Under the pieces are notes generated by a model, which made no database searches, had not been told where the DNA came from, and saw nothing but the letters and a program-made list of their open reading frames with translations. The position numbers were made by a program, and so were the translations under genes. This document shows, piece by piece, positions 10,869 to 20,474 of a DNA stretch of 64,000 nucleotides. Position 1 is the first letter of the stretch. Each line of letters begins with the position of its first letter. The DNA is from Cymodocea nodosa (taxonomy: Eukaryota; Streptophyta; Magnoliopsida; Alismatales; Cymodoceaceae): the NCBI GenBank assembly GCA_036874045.1, contig CM072335.1, positions 13,350,001 to 13,414,000 of the forward strand, read 5' to 3'.

Positions 10869-12011
10869 TAATTAGATTAAAAGCCAAGTAATTTTGTTAA
10901 TTAGAGGAATTAGAATGGTGTTGCAAAGTTCTGTGAAATTGAAAATTTTTTATGAATTTGCTATAACTAACTGAAATTTCCTATAACTATCCGATAATTG
11001 AGACTATCAAATTTTTAAGAACTGTAAATGCATGAATGTTATATTTAGAATCTTATATAAGATGCTACAAAATTTTACTATTAATACAAATCTGGATATA
11101 GTATCTTATGTTTTTGTTGAATTTTATGAGTATCCAAATTTTCTGTTATTTCGGAGAGTTATATTACATGTATTGAACAATTATGTTTTAAACACTTAAA
11201 GAATATTTTATTATTTCCTAGAGTACACGTGTTGTAACCTTAATGCATGACTTAAGTGGATTTTCGGTAAGTTATCTGGTAACTATCCGAAATGTGTCTA
11301 AGCATCAGATAGTTAGATTTGCAAGTATCTGAAATATCTCTTTACAATAAAACTGCCTGAGGACACGTGTTGCATTTTGGAAACTTGACTTAAGTTATCT
11401 TTCGGAAGGTTAGGTGCTAACTATCTGAAATGCATATAAGTTTCGGATACTTATAATTATAAATATCTAAAACATCTAAACTAGTTATTTCTTTATTGCA
11501 CGTATTTTATAGTTAAATCAACGAAGTAAGTCCGTTGAGTTATTTGTAACTCCATAGACCATTTATTTTCTAATATGCCACCATAGCAATTGTAGAAATA
11601 GGAAATTTGAAGGAAAACCACAATTGCACATATCACACAGGAATTAACTCATGGAATAAAGAATAAATCACCATTGTTGATATGAATGAAGGAAATCCAA
11701 CTGATCATCTAAACAAGCAGTTACTACAAAAAGAAATATAAAAGAAGAGGAGAAAGATGAAGAAAGGTGTGTGTGTAGAGGTGAACCGCGCTAACTACAG
11801 GAAGCGTTAGAAGTTCCTTGAAGCTCCACACCACCACCAAAATCACCAACCATCGGAGGTCTGTGAGAATACTTTCCTAATGTTAAGTCGATTTCGAGCC
11901 AAACACGGTGATTGACAACTACTGTGAGGAGTAATCGTGTCGTAGGAAGGGAAGCCATTTTCACTAAGCACCAACTCATATCTCAGGAGATTGTACAACT
12001 TCTAGCCTTGG
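10869..12011 (+). repeat. partial gypsy LTR (copy 1, truncated)
   Basis: Follows the polypurine tract, so it is a 3' LTR start, and matches 35106-36247. It holds the TATA box TATAAAAG at 11737-11744, the inverted TTCGG...CCGAA pairs at about 11260-11460, and a palindrome at about 11513-11560. It is cut at 12011, the duplication edge. Confidence 0.8.
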
Positions 12012-12708
12012 TTATAATGTTCAAATTTAAATGAGTTAAATTAGAATAGTGCATTAATGACATGTATTTAACTTTAATTACGTTGACAAAATGCAAGAAA
12101 AGAAAAAATATATAACTTTAATTAAGTTTTAGAAAAATTTACTAAGTGTTAACTCAATGAAGTAAGTCCGTTGAGTTAACCTTGACTCCACGAGGTCAAT
12201 AAGAAAATATAAGGTCACTCTGTTGAGTTATCTGTAACTCAACGAAGTTAGTCCGTGGAGTTAGCAAATAGACAACGAAGCTAGTCCGTTGAGTTAGTTA
12301 TAACTCATTGAGATTACTTCGTTGAGTAAGAAATAGTAACCAAAGCTAGTCCGTTGAGTTAACTATAACTCAACGAGGTTAGGTCGTAGATTAAGCTAAA
12401 CGGTTATTCTTTTAGCCACGAACGAAACTTCATGGGTTTAGCGGTTACTGAAATTTCAAATTAGAAGTGGAATATGTATCCATAAAAATAGGAACCATAT
12501 TGCACGTTACAATACACATTCTTGAAACAAGATTCATTTGCCTTATGGACGTGCATTATAAATATAGAACAGAATGTTATTTACGAGTTACTAGCACTTG
12601 AGGAAGAAAAGAAAATTCATTGGCGAACTAGAAGGAGAAGTAGATGATTCAACTTCCTCCATCAACAACTATTTACTAAGAACAAAGCATTAGACTAAAT
12701 CGCAATAG
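12012..12708 (+). promoter_or_regulatory. upstream region of the F-box gene with palindrome array
   Basis: No ORF. Positions 12148-12392 hold a run of palindromic units (AACTCAACGAAGTTAGTCC then GTTGAGTTA, with CTCCACG/CGTGGAG variants). A TATA-like TTATAAATAT at about 12557-12566 lies 143 bases before the ATG at 12709, a plausible core promoter. Whether the palindrome array belongs to the gene or to an old insertion cannot be told. Confidence 0.55.
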
Positions 12709-13068
12709 ATGAAATTAATGAAATTACCACTGGATGCACTAAGGGAAGTACTAAGTAACTTATTAGTTAAAGATCTATGCAAATTGTGTTGTGTATCAAA
12801 AGAAATTAAAAATTGTGTTAGAGAAAAATATTTTCATGGACTACAAGTTGCAAAAATGACTAAGATTAGAGATGGATTTTTTTGGAAGTCATTTAATCAT
12901 AGTTCAATCAGCTATGAATATCAGAATATGGAAGAAACTACTGGAATTCCACTCAATACATTAGAAGGAATAGATCATATTATGGGGATAGTTGAAAGAT
13001 TAATTATTTACAGAACCAAACTAAGGTATGCAATTCTATTACCTAATATTTTGATTAAAAATCCTATC
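12709..13068 (+). pseudogene. F-box protein gene, N-terminal part (interrupted)
   Basis: Codons 1-120 are open. Residues about 5-45 form an F-box (LPLDALREVLSNLLVKDLCK, then LCCVSKEIKNCV), the motif that binds SKP1 in SCF ubiquitin ligases. The part ends at ILIKNPI, exactly where an LTR begins. CTATC (13064-13068) is repeated at 33808-33812, and the frame continues there as TREEWNIRRPNKFEV, giving the 'NP-TRE' block typical of plant F-box proteins. The joined length, about 379 residues, is normal for the family. A TATA-like box lies upstream. It is disrupted by 20.7 kb and by two later stops, so it is a pseudogene. Confidence 0.88.
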
Positions 13069-14587
13069 TGTAGAATCGTATGGCTACACAAGAAGGGGGT
13101 GAATTGTGTATTTTTAATATTTTCTGAAATATAATTGAAACTTTAAAACTCAAAAACAAATCGAGACATTGTTTTCATAAAATCATTTTTATTCAAGGTT
13201 TCAATTACAATATACAATTCAATTCTCCTCAGAAATTGTAGATGCAATTATATTTCGATACCATGTATCATCTAAACAATTTCATAACTACAAACAGAGA
13301 AAACTAATTTGCGGAATTTAAAACTTTTCTCCCTGTTTGAGATCTTTCTTCTTCTTCTTTTTCTTCTTCAGCAATTCTTCAATGACGAAAATCTTACCTT
13401 TTTATGCTTCATTGAACTTTCTTCCACTTGACAGATTTTTCCCGAAGAGGTGTTTTTGATCCCTAAAAAAGATTTTTCTTTTCGTGTACAGGGGATGGTT
13501 TGATCCTTGAAAAGATTTTTCTTTTTGGTGTGCAAGGATAAATTGATCAACGAGAATTCTATGCCTTTTATACTGTATCTTCATTTCATGCATATCCTTC
13601 ACGTTTAACCACTACCAGTTTTCCACTTCTCCACGTCTTTTCTTTTTCCTTCATTGAAACACACACGTTCTAACCTACATTTATATTTCGAATTTTCTTT
13701 AATCATCAGTCCTGGATTTCTGAAAAATTTCCTAAAAATAAACTTTCTCGTCCAAAATTTTTTCATTAGTGTAATAAGAAGTCGTTACTTTAATGTTAAC
13801 TAAATGAGTAACACAAGTATATATATATAACTTAACATTTCTAACTTAACGAGTTCACCATGTGCTATTTCACGTGACAAGTACTGTAGCTAACTCAACG
13901 AACTAAGTCCGTGGTGTTATGCTATCTCAACAAACCATCTCTGTTGTGTTACGATAACTCAACGAACCAGTAATAAACAAATGTTTTTAAAATAAGAATT
14001 TTACCACGTGCAAAAATAACAACTTAAGTTTATAACGCTAAGCTAACGCGTTGCCTTAGTGTTCAATATAGCAACTCAAGGCGTTTACTTATGTTAACTT
14101 AACGAGTTAAACATGTGCACCTCACGTGATACAATACAACATTCGTAACTTATAATTTCACCACGTGTATAACACTAACTTAACGAGTTTGTCTCTTCTT
14201 TTACTCACTAACTTAACGAGTTATCACGTAACCTATTTTAACCTTTAAGCCTTTAACTTAACGAGTTCTCACGTGACCTCTATACAAACAAAACTCTAAC
14301 TTAATGAGTTGTCTAAACGTGCACTGTTCATGACACAGAAGATATAACATTAAAACATATCATGCTTTTCAATAAAAACACACGTTAACTTAACGTTTAG
14401 CTAAATGAGAAATTAATGCAACGAAACGACTAGTTATTAACTTCAGATCCAATACAGACAAGTATTTATATCAGTAAGCTTTTTCTGTATTAATTGATGA
14501 TTTTAATTTCTTTTCACAAGCAATAGTAATTGAGGAAATATGATTATTTTCATTCAGCACACATCATCGAAACAAAAATACTCAACA
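13069..14587 (-). repeat. SIRE-like copia LTR, inserted in the F-box gene
   Basis: Starts TGTAGAATCG and ends ATACTCAACA on the plus strand, the reverse complement of the LTRs at 18663 and 30145. A TATA box (TATAAAAG in element sense) is at 13565-13572. G-box and AACTCGTTAAG-type units lie at about 13850-14330. Left target duplication CTATC is at 13064-13068. The polypurine tract that follows (14588-14605) marks it as the 3' LTR of an antisense element. The matching 5' LTR survives only as a tip at 33687-33807. Confidence 0.9.
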
Positions 14588-14744
14588 ATCTCCCCCTTTT
14601 TGATGATGACAAAACCATATTAAATCAATTATGAAATATGTTTAACTCAACAAAGCACCTTCATTGGGTTAACTTTTAATTCAACAAACTTGTTTGTTGA
14701 CTTAAGTTCACTTAAGCTTATTTCTATTGTTTGTATAAATTTTA
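14588..14744 (-). other. copia polypurine tract and 3' UTR piece, antisense
   Basis: ATCTCCCCCTTTTTGATGAT is the reverse complement of the SIRE-type end AAAAAGGGGGAGAT. About 150 bases match 29990-30144 inverted, including palindromes around CAACAAACTTGTTTGTTG. At 14741-14745 the sequence flips to sense-strand gag, an inversion breakpoint. Confidence 0.8.
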
Positions 14745-16195
14745 ATACAATACACTAGTATTAGACAAATTACTCATTCTGCATGTGATAAAACAAAAAA
14801 TTCTTGTGTAGAAAAAGTTTTTGTATGTACGGAAAATGTTAATACAAGTACAAAATCTTGGTATGAACTTACTAAAATGTATAAACATGACCAAAATAAA
14901 TTAACATCTGATAAAAATATGTTTGGTCTTGATTATACTACATCTGAAAACAAAAAGAATGATTGCAAAAGCAATAATGCTATATGTGTGTATGAAGCTA
15001 ATGATAAATCAATAGTACTTACAACTAATAAGAATATAAATGATAATGTTAAACTATTTTTAAACAAAAAGAAGAAATATGCGTTTAATGAACTTGGTCC
15101 TCAACAACATTGGGTACCAAGAAAAAGTTTTTCTTAATTTGTGTTGCAGGAGGAAACAACATTAAAATGGATCTTGGATAGTGGAGCATCAAGTCACATG
15201 ACTGGACAGAAAAGTCTATTACAAAATCTTACAAATACCATGAAAGTAAGTGTAACATTTGGAAACAAAAGCAAAGATAAAATCATAGGTATGGGCAATG
15301 TTCAAATATCTCCTACTTGTGTTATTTCGAATGTACTATATGTAGAAAACCTAGGATTTAATTTGCTGTGTCACAAATGGATAAAGGTATATTTTTAAAT
15401 TAGGAAAAATATGCAGATGAAATGCTTAAGAAATTTAATTTTAATAATACAAGGATTCGAGGAACTCCTATGAGTACTACTTTAAAGTTAGATATTGATG
15501 ACATAGGAAAATCTATAGATCAAAGAAAATACAGAAGTATGATTGGTTCTTTACTTTATTTGACTGCTAGTAGACCTAATATTATGTTTGCTGTGTGTGT
15601 TTGTGCTAGATTTCAATCTAATCCTAAAGAATCACACTTAATTGCAGTTAAAAGAATATCTAGATATATACAAGGAACTAAAAATTTCAGACTGTATTAT
15701 TCTAAGGATAGTTCAATAGATCTTATAGGATATACTAATGCTGATTATGCAAGATCTAAATCTGATAGAAAGAGTACCAGTGGCACATGCTAATTATTGG
15801 GAAATAATTTGGTGTCATGGTTTAGTAAAAAGCAAAACTGTGTAGCACTTTCTACTACAGAAGCTGAATATGTTGCTGTTGCACTGTGTTGCACTTAGAT
15901 TCTGTGGATAAGACAAACTTTAGAAGATTTTGGATTATCTTATGATACAACTGAGATTTATTGTGACAGTAGTTCTGCAATAAATCTTTCTAAAAATCCT
16001 GTATTACATTCAAGAGTAAAACATACAGAGGTTAGATATCATTTTCTAAGAGATAACGTAATTAAAAGAAAAATTAAATTAGAATTTGTGTCTAGTAAAA
16101 ATCAATTAGCTGATATATTTACAAAACCTCTAGACGAAAATACATTTTGCTACATTAGATTAAATTTAGGTATTTGTAGGCTATGTGATATGTAA
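14745..16195 (+). pseudogene. copia gag end, protease and RNase H, integrase/RT deleted (X1)
   Basis: The gag tail ends QQHWVPRKSFS, then TAA at 15135-15137, and the same frame continues FVLQEETTLKWILDSGASSH, with the protease DSG intact here. At about 15370 the frame jumps from the protease end (NLGFNLL) to the end of reverse transcriptase (MDKGIFLN), removing integrase and the RT core. RNase H (15422-16195) is readable with two CAA/CAG-to-stop changes (GTC-stop-LL, CCT-stop-IL) and ends at TAA 16193-16195. Confidence 0.85.
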
Positions 16196-17750
16196 AATGC
16201 TTAAACTCCACATAAAAAGATAAATATTATTGATGATGTTGTTCACCTCATAGATATTATATACTTATTATAAATATCTAAAGTAATATCTAAACTGCCG
16301 CTTAAGATTCTATGTATTTATTGTAAAATCATAGTAGTATCTTATTGATTTTTAAGTAGTTTATCAATTTTAATAGTTTTTACGATTTTAAGTGGAAGTG
16401 TAAATGAAAAACATTAAATACTTTTGACATTCTGAAATTTTGATTAAATGTTTTCTTTAAATCAAGGAAAATGCATATGATCATGCATAAATTTGACTTA
16501 ATTAATTAAAATTGTAGAATAAGTTATATGTAAATCATCTTAAACTATTAATCAAAAGTATAAGCTTATTGAAATTGATTCATATTCTCAATAAAATCAT
16601 AGAAGTAAAAATTGTATGAGATTTGTGTTTTATTGCATCTGTATTAAATGGAATACATATATACTGTGCTTAAAATGAAAAGTGTTTACAAAGTAAAAAT
16701 CTTTGAGAGTTTACTGATCAGTTTGATCACAAGCCTTTTGTACTTGAGCAGATAGGTATGTAAGGATTGTTGTCCTAAAAAAGGATTCTTTAAATCTGGC
16801 AACCTAATGTCCTGATCAGATCTGGGATTGTTGACTGAAAGCTCATTACACGGGTACATTAGAAAGCTCTTGTATGATTCAAGCTTTTCAAACTAACTTT
16901 TAAAGAAAATTATCAATATTTACTGTTTTGAAAAGAAAAAGTTGTTTCATTAATTACAGATATCTTTGAATCGCATATAGTTTATACCAATATGACTACT
17001 GATTTATTGAATCAACATTAGTACTTCTGAAAAAGTTTATTTGAGATACATTCTTTTATTCTCCTTGAATTAATCTAATTGAGTTCAAAGTTGTGTTTTG
17101 ATTCATATACAGTAGAAATTGATTCTGGAAATCATTTTTGATGATGTCAGGATAACGGAAGTCTTTGAAAAGAAAATTTAAAAGTATAGTTATACTTAAC
17201 ATCTATTGTCACTACAAGTATATTTTGTATTTTTATTGAATATATTTGAAGTATATTTGTAGGGGGAGGATTAACAATGTCAATAACAAATTAATATAAT
17301 TTAGAATACAAACTTAGTTAATCTGAATTAATGTCCTCTTAAAATCTTGATGAAATAATTTAAAAAGACAAATAAACTATTCTAGATTCAAAAGACAAAA
17401 TGTTCAAATAGTTTAAAATGTTCTCAAGATAATGTTAAGTTTAGCATGTGTGTTGTTTTCAGAAGGTTTCAGTTGGAAGTATCTGAAACTTGTTTAAGTG
17501 TACTAACTAGACATTATATTAGATAAGGTAACATGTAAAACTGCCTCTAGACAGCGTTTTACTCGTTAGGTTGGTTAACTCAACGAGTTATACTTGAATA
17601 TTTTGGGTACCTTGATTGAATAAACTTTATTCAATATTTATTTAATTTCTAAACCTGACTTCTCTTCACGTTGAGTTATACGCCTAAAAACCCTATAAAC
17701 ACTTATTACACACGGACTTAGGTTATTTGTAAACCTTGTCAAGAAAATCT
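16196..17750 (+). other. copia pol-to-accessory-ORF spacer (X1)
   Basis: A 1.55 kb stretch with no ORF, matching 25793-27350 base for base in most places. It carries a telo-box-like AAAAACCCTATAAAC near 17687 and AACTCAACGAG/CGTTGAG palindrome parts near 17577-17680. It ends at CAAGAAAATCT, where an LTR fragment is joined. Confidence 0.75.
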
Positions 17751-17996
17751 TCTCTATTTGTAGTTATGAAATTGTTTGGATGATACATGGTATTGAAATA
17801 TAATTGCATCTACAATTTCTAAGGAGAATTGAATTGTATATTGTAATTGAAACCTTGAATAAAAATGATTTTATGAAAACAATATCTCGACTTGTTTTTG
17901 TGTTTTAAAGTTTCAATTATATTTCAGAAAATATTAAAAATACACAATTCACCCCCCTCTTGTGTAGCCATACGATCCTACAAGTGTTATTAGAGC
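17751..17996 (+). repeat. copia LTR 3' fragment plus degenerate PBS
   Basis: The last 230 bases of a SIRE-like LTR (to TACGATCCTACA at 17982), then AGTGTTATTAGAGC. Intact elements have AGTGGTATCAGAGC, the initiator tRNA-Met primer site. The fragment joins the 3' end of X1 to the 5' end of X2, as expected from recombination between tandem elements. Confidence 0.8.
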
Positions 17997-18662
17997 TTTG
18001 TGAATAATCTTTGATATAAAATCGATACCAACTTATTTAACATCATTGCTTATTCAACCTTCCTTGTTTTTAAATAGAAATTAATATCTGAGCATACGTT
18101 TAACTCTATTGATTTAAGGCTCAAGTTGTTTTAAAGTTTTTAGACTGTTTAAAATCAAATAGGTTGAAAAATCTAAGGTAAAATGGCTACTAGAAATGGT
18201 AATTTTTCTTTATATGAAGGCTAAAATCTTAACCGTCCTCCTTTATTTGATGGAATACATTTTGAATATTGGAAATATAGGATGACTGTTTTTCTTCAAA
18301 GTATAGATCATAAATTGTGGTTCATGATTTCTAAACCATATACTCCGTTCACTACTCCTTATAATACTTGGACAATTACTGAAAAAGAAAATGAAACTCT
18401 GAATGCTAAGGGCTTAAATATTTTATTTTGTGCATTGAGTTATAAATAGTTCAGTAAAGTGTCAGCATATAAATCTGCTTATGAGGTGTGGCATGCATTA
18501 GAAGTTTCACATGAAGGTACTTCTCAAGTTAAAGAGACAAAAATAAACATGTTGATTCATAAGTATGAACTCTTTAAGATGTATGAAGACAAAAATATTT
18601 CTAAGATGTTTTCCAGATTTCTTGATATCATAAACTCTTTAAAATGTTTAGGAAAGAATATT
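17997..18662 (+). pseudogene. copia leader and gag N-terminus (X2, part 1)
   Basis: A leader of about 185 bases, then ATG at 18183. The gag frame reads RPPLFDGIHFEYWKYRMTVF, KINMLIHKYELFK and FLDIINSLKCLGKNI, with two stops. It is cut inside GKNI by the 13 kb element (target ATATT 18658-18662, repeated at 31687-31691). It continues in the same frame at 31692 as EQKDLVRKIL. Confidence 0.9.
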
Positions 18663-18939
18663 TGTTGAGTATTTTTGTTTTGATGATGTGTGCTGAATGA
18701 AAATAATCATATTTCCTCAATTACTATTGCTTGTGAAAAGAAATTAAAATCATCAATTAATACAGAAAAAGCTTATTGATATAAATACTTGTCTGTATTG
18801 GATCTGAAGTTAATATCTAGTCGTTTCGTTGCATTAATTTCTCATTTAGCTAAACGTTAAGTTAACATGTGTTTTTATTGAAAAGCATGATATGTTTTAA
18901 TGTTATATCTTCTGTATCATGAATAGTGCACGTTTAGAC

Positions 18940-19460
18940 AATTCATTAAGTTAGAGTTTTGTTTGTATAGAGGTCACGTGAGAACTCATTAAGTTAGAGG
19001 CTTAAAGGTTAAAATAGGTCACGTGATAACTTGTTAAGTTAGTGAGTAAAAGAAGAGACGAACTCGTTAAGTTAGTGTTATACACGTTGTGAAATTATAA
19101 GTTACGAATGTTGTATTGTATCACGTGAGGTGCACATGTTTAACTTGTTAAGTTAACATAACTAAATGCGTTGATTTACTATATTGAACACTAAGGCAAC
19201 GCGTTAGGTTAGCGTTATAAACTTAAGTTGTTATTTTTACAGGTGGTAAAATTCTTATTATAAAAACATTTGTTTATTACTGGTTCGTTGAGTTATCATA
19301 ACACAACGGAAATGGTTCGTTGAGTTATCATAACACAACGGAGATGGTTCGTTGAGATAGCATAACACCATAGACTTAGTTCGTTGAGTTAGCTACAGTA
19401 CTTGTCACGTGAAATGGCACATGAGGAACTCGTTAAGTTAGAAACGTTAAGTTATATATA
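18940..19460 (+). promoter_or_regulatory. G-box and AACTCGTTAAGTTA array in U3
   Basis: CACGTG occurs at 18975-18980, 19020-19025, 19122-19127 and 19406-19411. Each is followed within about 6-25 bases by AACTCGTTAAGTTA or a close variant. Between them (19280-19400) lie three TTCGTTGAGTTA...TAACACAACGG units. G-boxes bind bZIP/bHLH factors in plants, so a regulated promoter is likely by inference. Confidence 0.6.
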
Positions 19461-19708
19461 TACTTGTGTTACTCGTTTACTTAACATTTAAGTAACGACT
19501 TCTTATTACACTAACGAAAAACTTTTGGACGAGAAAGTTTACTTTGCAGGAAATTTTTCAGAGATCCAAGACTGATAATTAAAGAAAATTCGAAATATAA
19601 ATGTGGGTTAGAACGTGTGTGTTTCGCTGAAGGAAAAAGAAAAGACATGGAGAAGTGGAAAACTAGTAGTGGTTAAACGTGAAAGATATGCATGAAATGA
19701 AGATACAG

Positions 19709-19716
19709 TATAAAAG
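19709..19716 (+). promoter_or_regulatory. TATA box of copia 5' LTR
   Basis: TATAAAAG, repeated at 31191-31198 in the 3' LTR and at 13565-13572 (inverted). In the solo LTR it is mutated to TATCAAAG near 46484. Confidence 0.65.
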
Positions 19717-20276
19717 GCATAGAATTCTCGTTGATCAATTTATCCTTGCACACAAAATGAAAAATCTTTTCAAGGATCAAACCATCCCTGCACACCAAAA
19801 GAAAATCTTTTTCAAGGATCAAAAACACATTCTCAGGGAAAATCTCTCAAGTGGAAGAAAGTTCAATGAAGCATAAAAAGGTAAGATTTTCGTCACTGAA
19901 GATTTGATGTATCAGAAGAAAGCAAATTCGGTGAAGCATGAAAAGACAAGATATTTGTCACTGAAGAATTGCTGAAGAAGAAAACGAAGAAGAAGAAAGA
20001 TCTCGAACAGGGAGAAAAGTTTTAAATTCCGTAAATTAGTTTTCTATGTTTGTAGTTATGAAATTGTTTAGATGATACATAGTATCGAAATATAATTGCA
20101 TCTACAATTTCTGAGGAGAATTGAATTATATATTGTAATTGAAACCTTGAATAAAAATGATTTTATGAAAACAATGTCTCGACTTGTTTTTGAGATTTAA
20201 AGTTTCAATTATATTTCAGAAAATATTAAAGATACACAATTCACCCCCCTCTTGTGTAGTCATACGATCCTTCAAG

Positions 20277-20288
20277 TGGTATCAGAGC
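20277..20288 (+). promoter_or_regulatory. primer-binding site, initiator tRNA-Met
   Basis: TGGTATCAGAGC, two bases after the LTR end: the standard Ty1/copia primer site in plants. Confidence 0.92.
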
Positions 20289-20474
20289 TTTGTTAATAAT
20301 CTTTGATATAAAATCGATACCAACTTATTTAATATCATTGTTTATTCTACCTTCCTTGTTTTTAAACAGAAATTAATATATGAGCATACGTTTAACTTTC
20401 TTGATTTAAGGCTCAAATTATTTTAAAGTTTTTAGACTGTTTAAAATCAAATAGGTTGAAAAATCTAAGGTAAC

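Larger units (their letters stand above)
8038..12011. repeat. 3.97 kb duplicated segment, copy 1
   Basis: Near-identical to 32272-36247 in the same orientation, at a constant offset of about 24.23 kb. It starts abruptly at AGAGTTAGAAGACG, where the upstream sequence differs, and ends at CTAGCCTTGGTT. It carries copia gag, the copia 3' UTR, a copia LTR tip, F-box codons 121 to the end, a gypsy 3' UTR with PPT, and half a gypsy LTR. Because it spans parts of several insertions, it arose by duplication of DNA after those insertions. Confidence 0.85.
18663..20274 (+). repeat. 5' LTR of the 13 kb copia element
   Basis: 1612 bp, TGTTGAGTATTTTTG ... ACGATCCTTCA. It differs from the 3' LTR by many substitutions and by about 66 bases at 19890-19960 that the 3' LTR lacks. 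That block is flanked by TCACTGAA repeats, so the 3' LTR probably lost it by slippage. It contains the G-box array, TATA box and leader hairpins described separately. Confidence 0.92.

Noticed and set aside
10683-10871. Small ORF MITYPEFTFKLSSWSYSFTQ (also 34919-35107)
   Set aside because: It overlaps the gypsy palindrome and polypurine tract just before an LTR; no homology, and its presence twice is due to the duplication.
11791-11979. Antisense ORFs over the gypsy LTR (also 36027-36215, 59153-59353)
   Set aside because: Leader or LTR sequence without codon conservation between copies; the frames differ by substitutions that would be damaging in a protein.
19679-19876. Open frame MKDMHEMKIQYKRHRILVDQ, repeated at 31161 and inverted near 13602
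   Set aside because: It covers the TATA box and R region of the copia LTR. It recurs only because LTRs recur, and the frame is lost in the solo LTR.
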